Assembly: GCA_029204225.1 (NCBI GenBank)
Contig: CM055097.1
Coordinates: 52,382,592 to 52,446,591 of the forward strand
Direction: 5' to 3'
Length of the DNA: 64,000 bases
Origin: Diphasiastrum complanatum
Taxonomy: Eukaryota; Streptophyta; Lycopodiopsida; Lycopodiales; Lycopodiaceae
The notes under the pieces were generated by a model. It was not told the origin of the DNA, made no database searches, and saw only the letters and a program-made list of their open reading frames with translations. Made by a program: the position numbers and the translations under genes. Each line of letters opens with the position of its first letter. Positions within the stretch are counted from its first letter, which is position 1. This document shows, one piece after another, positions 63,331-64,000 of this stretch.

Positions 63331-64000
63331 TCTAGGGCATACCTGATAGGTTGTCGAGCTCAATTCAAGCAAGAAAGTAGTTTTCCACTTTTCTTCACCC
63401 TTCTTGAAAAGTGTTTGGATCAAAGAGGATAGAATCAAGATTTTCAGATCAAAATTTACATTGTATGGAATTCTGGAATTCCGCACGTGTGAAAATCAGA
63501 GAATTTCATACCTCGTTATTTCCTTCATCTTAGGTCCAAAGATAGTGATGTTATAGCTTTTTGGTAGTTACAAGTGAGGCATATGTATATTATGTTTTTT
63601 TGAATGTGGTTCAAATGGGGACTCACATGCAATTCTATTTATTGAAGGTGGCTCCAAATGGGGAATCACATATGAATCTTATTTTTTAAGGTGGCTCCAA
63701 AACACAAGGAAAATCATAAGATGTGGTGATGGATGAAAATTTTTTAAAAATAAAGAAAAAGAAATGATGCCAAGGATAATGGGAAAATGACATTCATTTT
63801 TGTTATTTTGCCAAAAGATCTTGCTAGATCTTTGTATCTTGGAAGTACATGGGCAGAAAACAAAAGCGCATTTGATACCCTTTGGAATTCAAAATGTGTA
63901 ACACGACTTGCTCAATGAGTCCGTGGGATCTATAAGCTCTTAAAGAGGGTAGGGAGAGTTCCAAAATCCGAGTGACCACCTTTTGATTTGATCCAAATTT
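63331..64000. other. No gene; short tandem duplication
   Basis: AT-rich. Near 63611-63705 the sequence GGTTCAAATGGGGACTCACA recurs in variant form (GGCTCCAAATGGGGAATCAC) with ~45 bp period, about two and a half copies. No ORF over 60 codons is recognisable. Confidence 0.5.

Overview
This is nuclear DNA of a land plant with a large genome dominated by transposable elements. It contains plant Ty1/copia and Ty3/gypsy chromodomain elements, long terminal repeats (LTRs) whose primer-binding sites match initiator tRNA-Met, CACTA transposase pieces with spliceosomal introns, long AG/TC microsatellites and one plant-type glyoxal/galactose-oxidase-like gene. There are no bacterial operons, phage genes or CRISPR arrays. 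I cannot name the species. The non-LTR element with a restriction-like endonuclease tail, together with heavy copia and chromovirus content, would fit a fern, lycophyte or other non-angiosperm, but that is inference.

Layout. 0-4.2 kb: two copies of one ~1 kb copia LTR placed head to head around a copia pol fragment. 6.3-7.9 kb: the only convincing host gene, an intact single-exon secreted GLOX-like oxidase. 8.0-9.96 kb: a minus-strand copia LTR and a copia pol fragment. 9.96-11.8 kb: a ~125-bp satellite in which every unit carries a hairpin-forming dyad, with diverged single copies at 13.2-14.1 kb. 14.4-20 kb: an LTR fragment carrying a 33-bp minisatellite, then a decayed Ty3/gypsy chromovirus with its 3' LTR. 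20-23.4 kb: gypsy RT, inverted copia integrase and copia RNase H pieces with LTRs. 23.5-27.6 kb: a minus-strand LTR element without recognisable coding sequence. 27.6-29.2 kb: the 3' half of a non-LTR retrotransposon (RT C-terminus, zinc knuckle, restriction-like endonuclease). 29.6-34 kb: a GC-rich segment and an unrecognised ~1.2 kb coding-like region. 34-38.7 kb: copia pieces and a gag-like gene with three zinc knuckles. 39-40.4 kb: tandem duplications and a ~0.8 kb polypurine tract. 40.8-44.5 kb: CACTA and copia pieces bracketed by inverted copies of an LTR-like repeat ending in (AG)47 and (TC)63. 45-59 kb: nested copia elements in both orientations, including a near-complete pol at 55.3-58.1 kb and an intact gag-protease ORF at 46.6-48 kb, then a CACTA TNP2 piece. 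59.3-64 kb: copia, gypsy and LTR fragments with a GTCGA-type minisatellite.

Almost nothing here works together as a pathway. The window records repeated insertion, nesting, inversion and decay of retroelements around one isolated enzyme gene. No retroelement in it is complete: each lacks a domain, an LTR or key residues, or carries stops and frameshifts.
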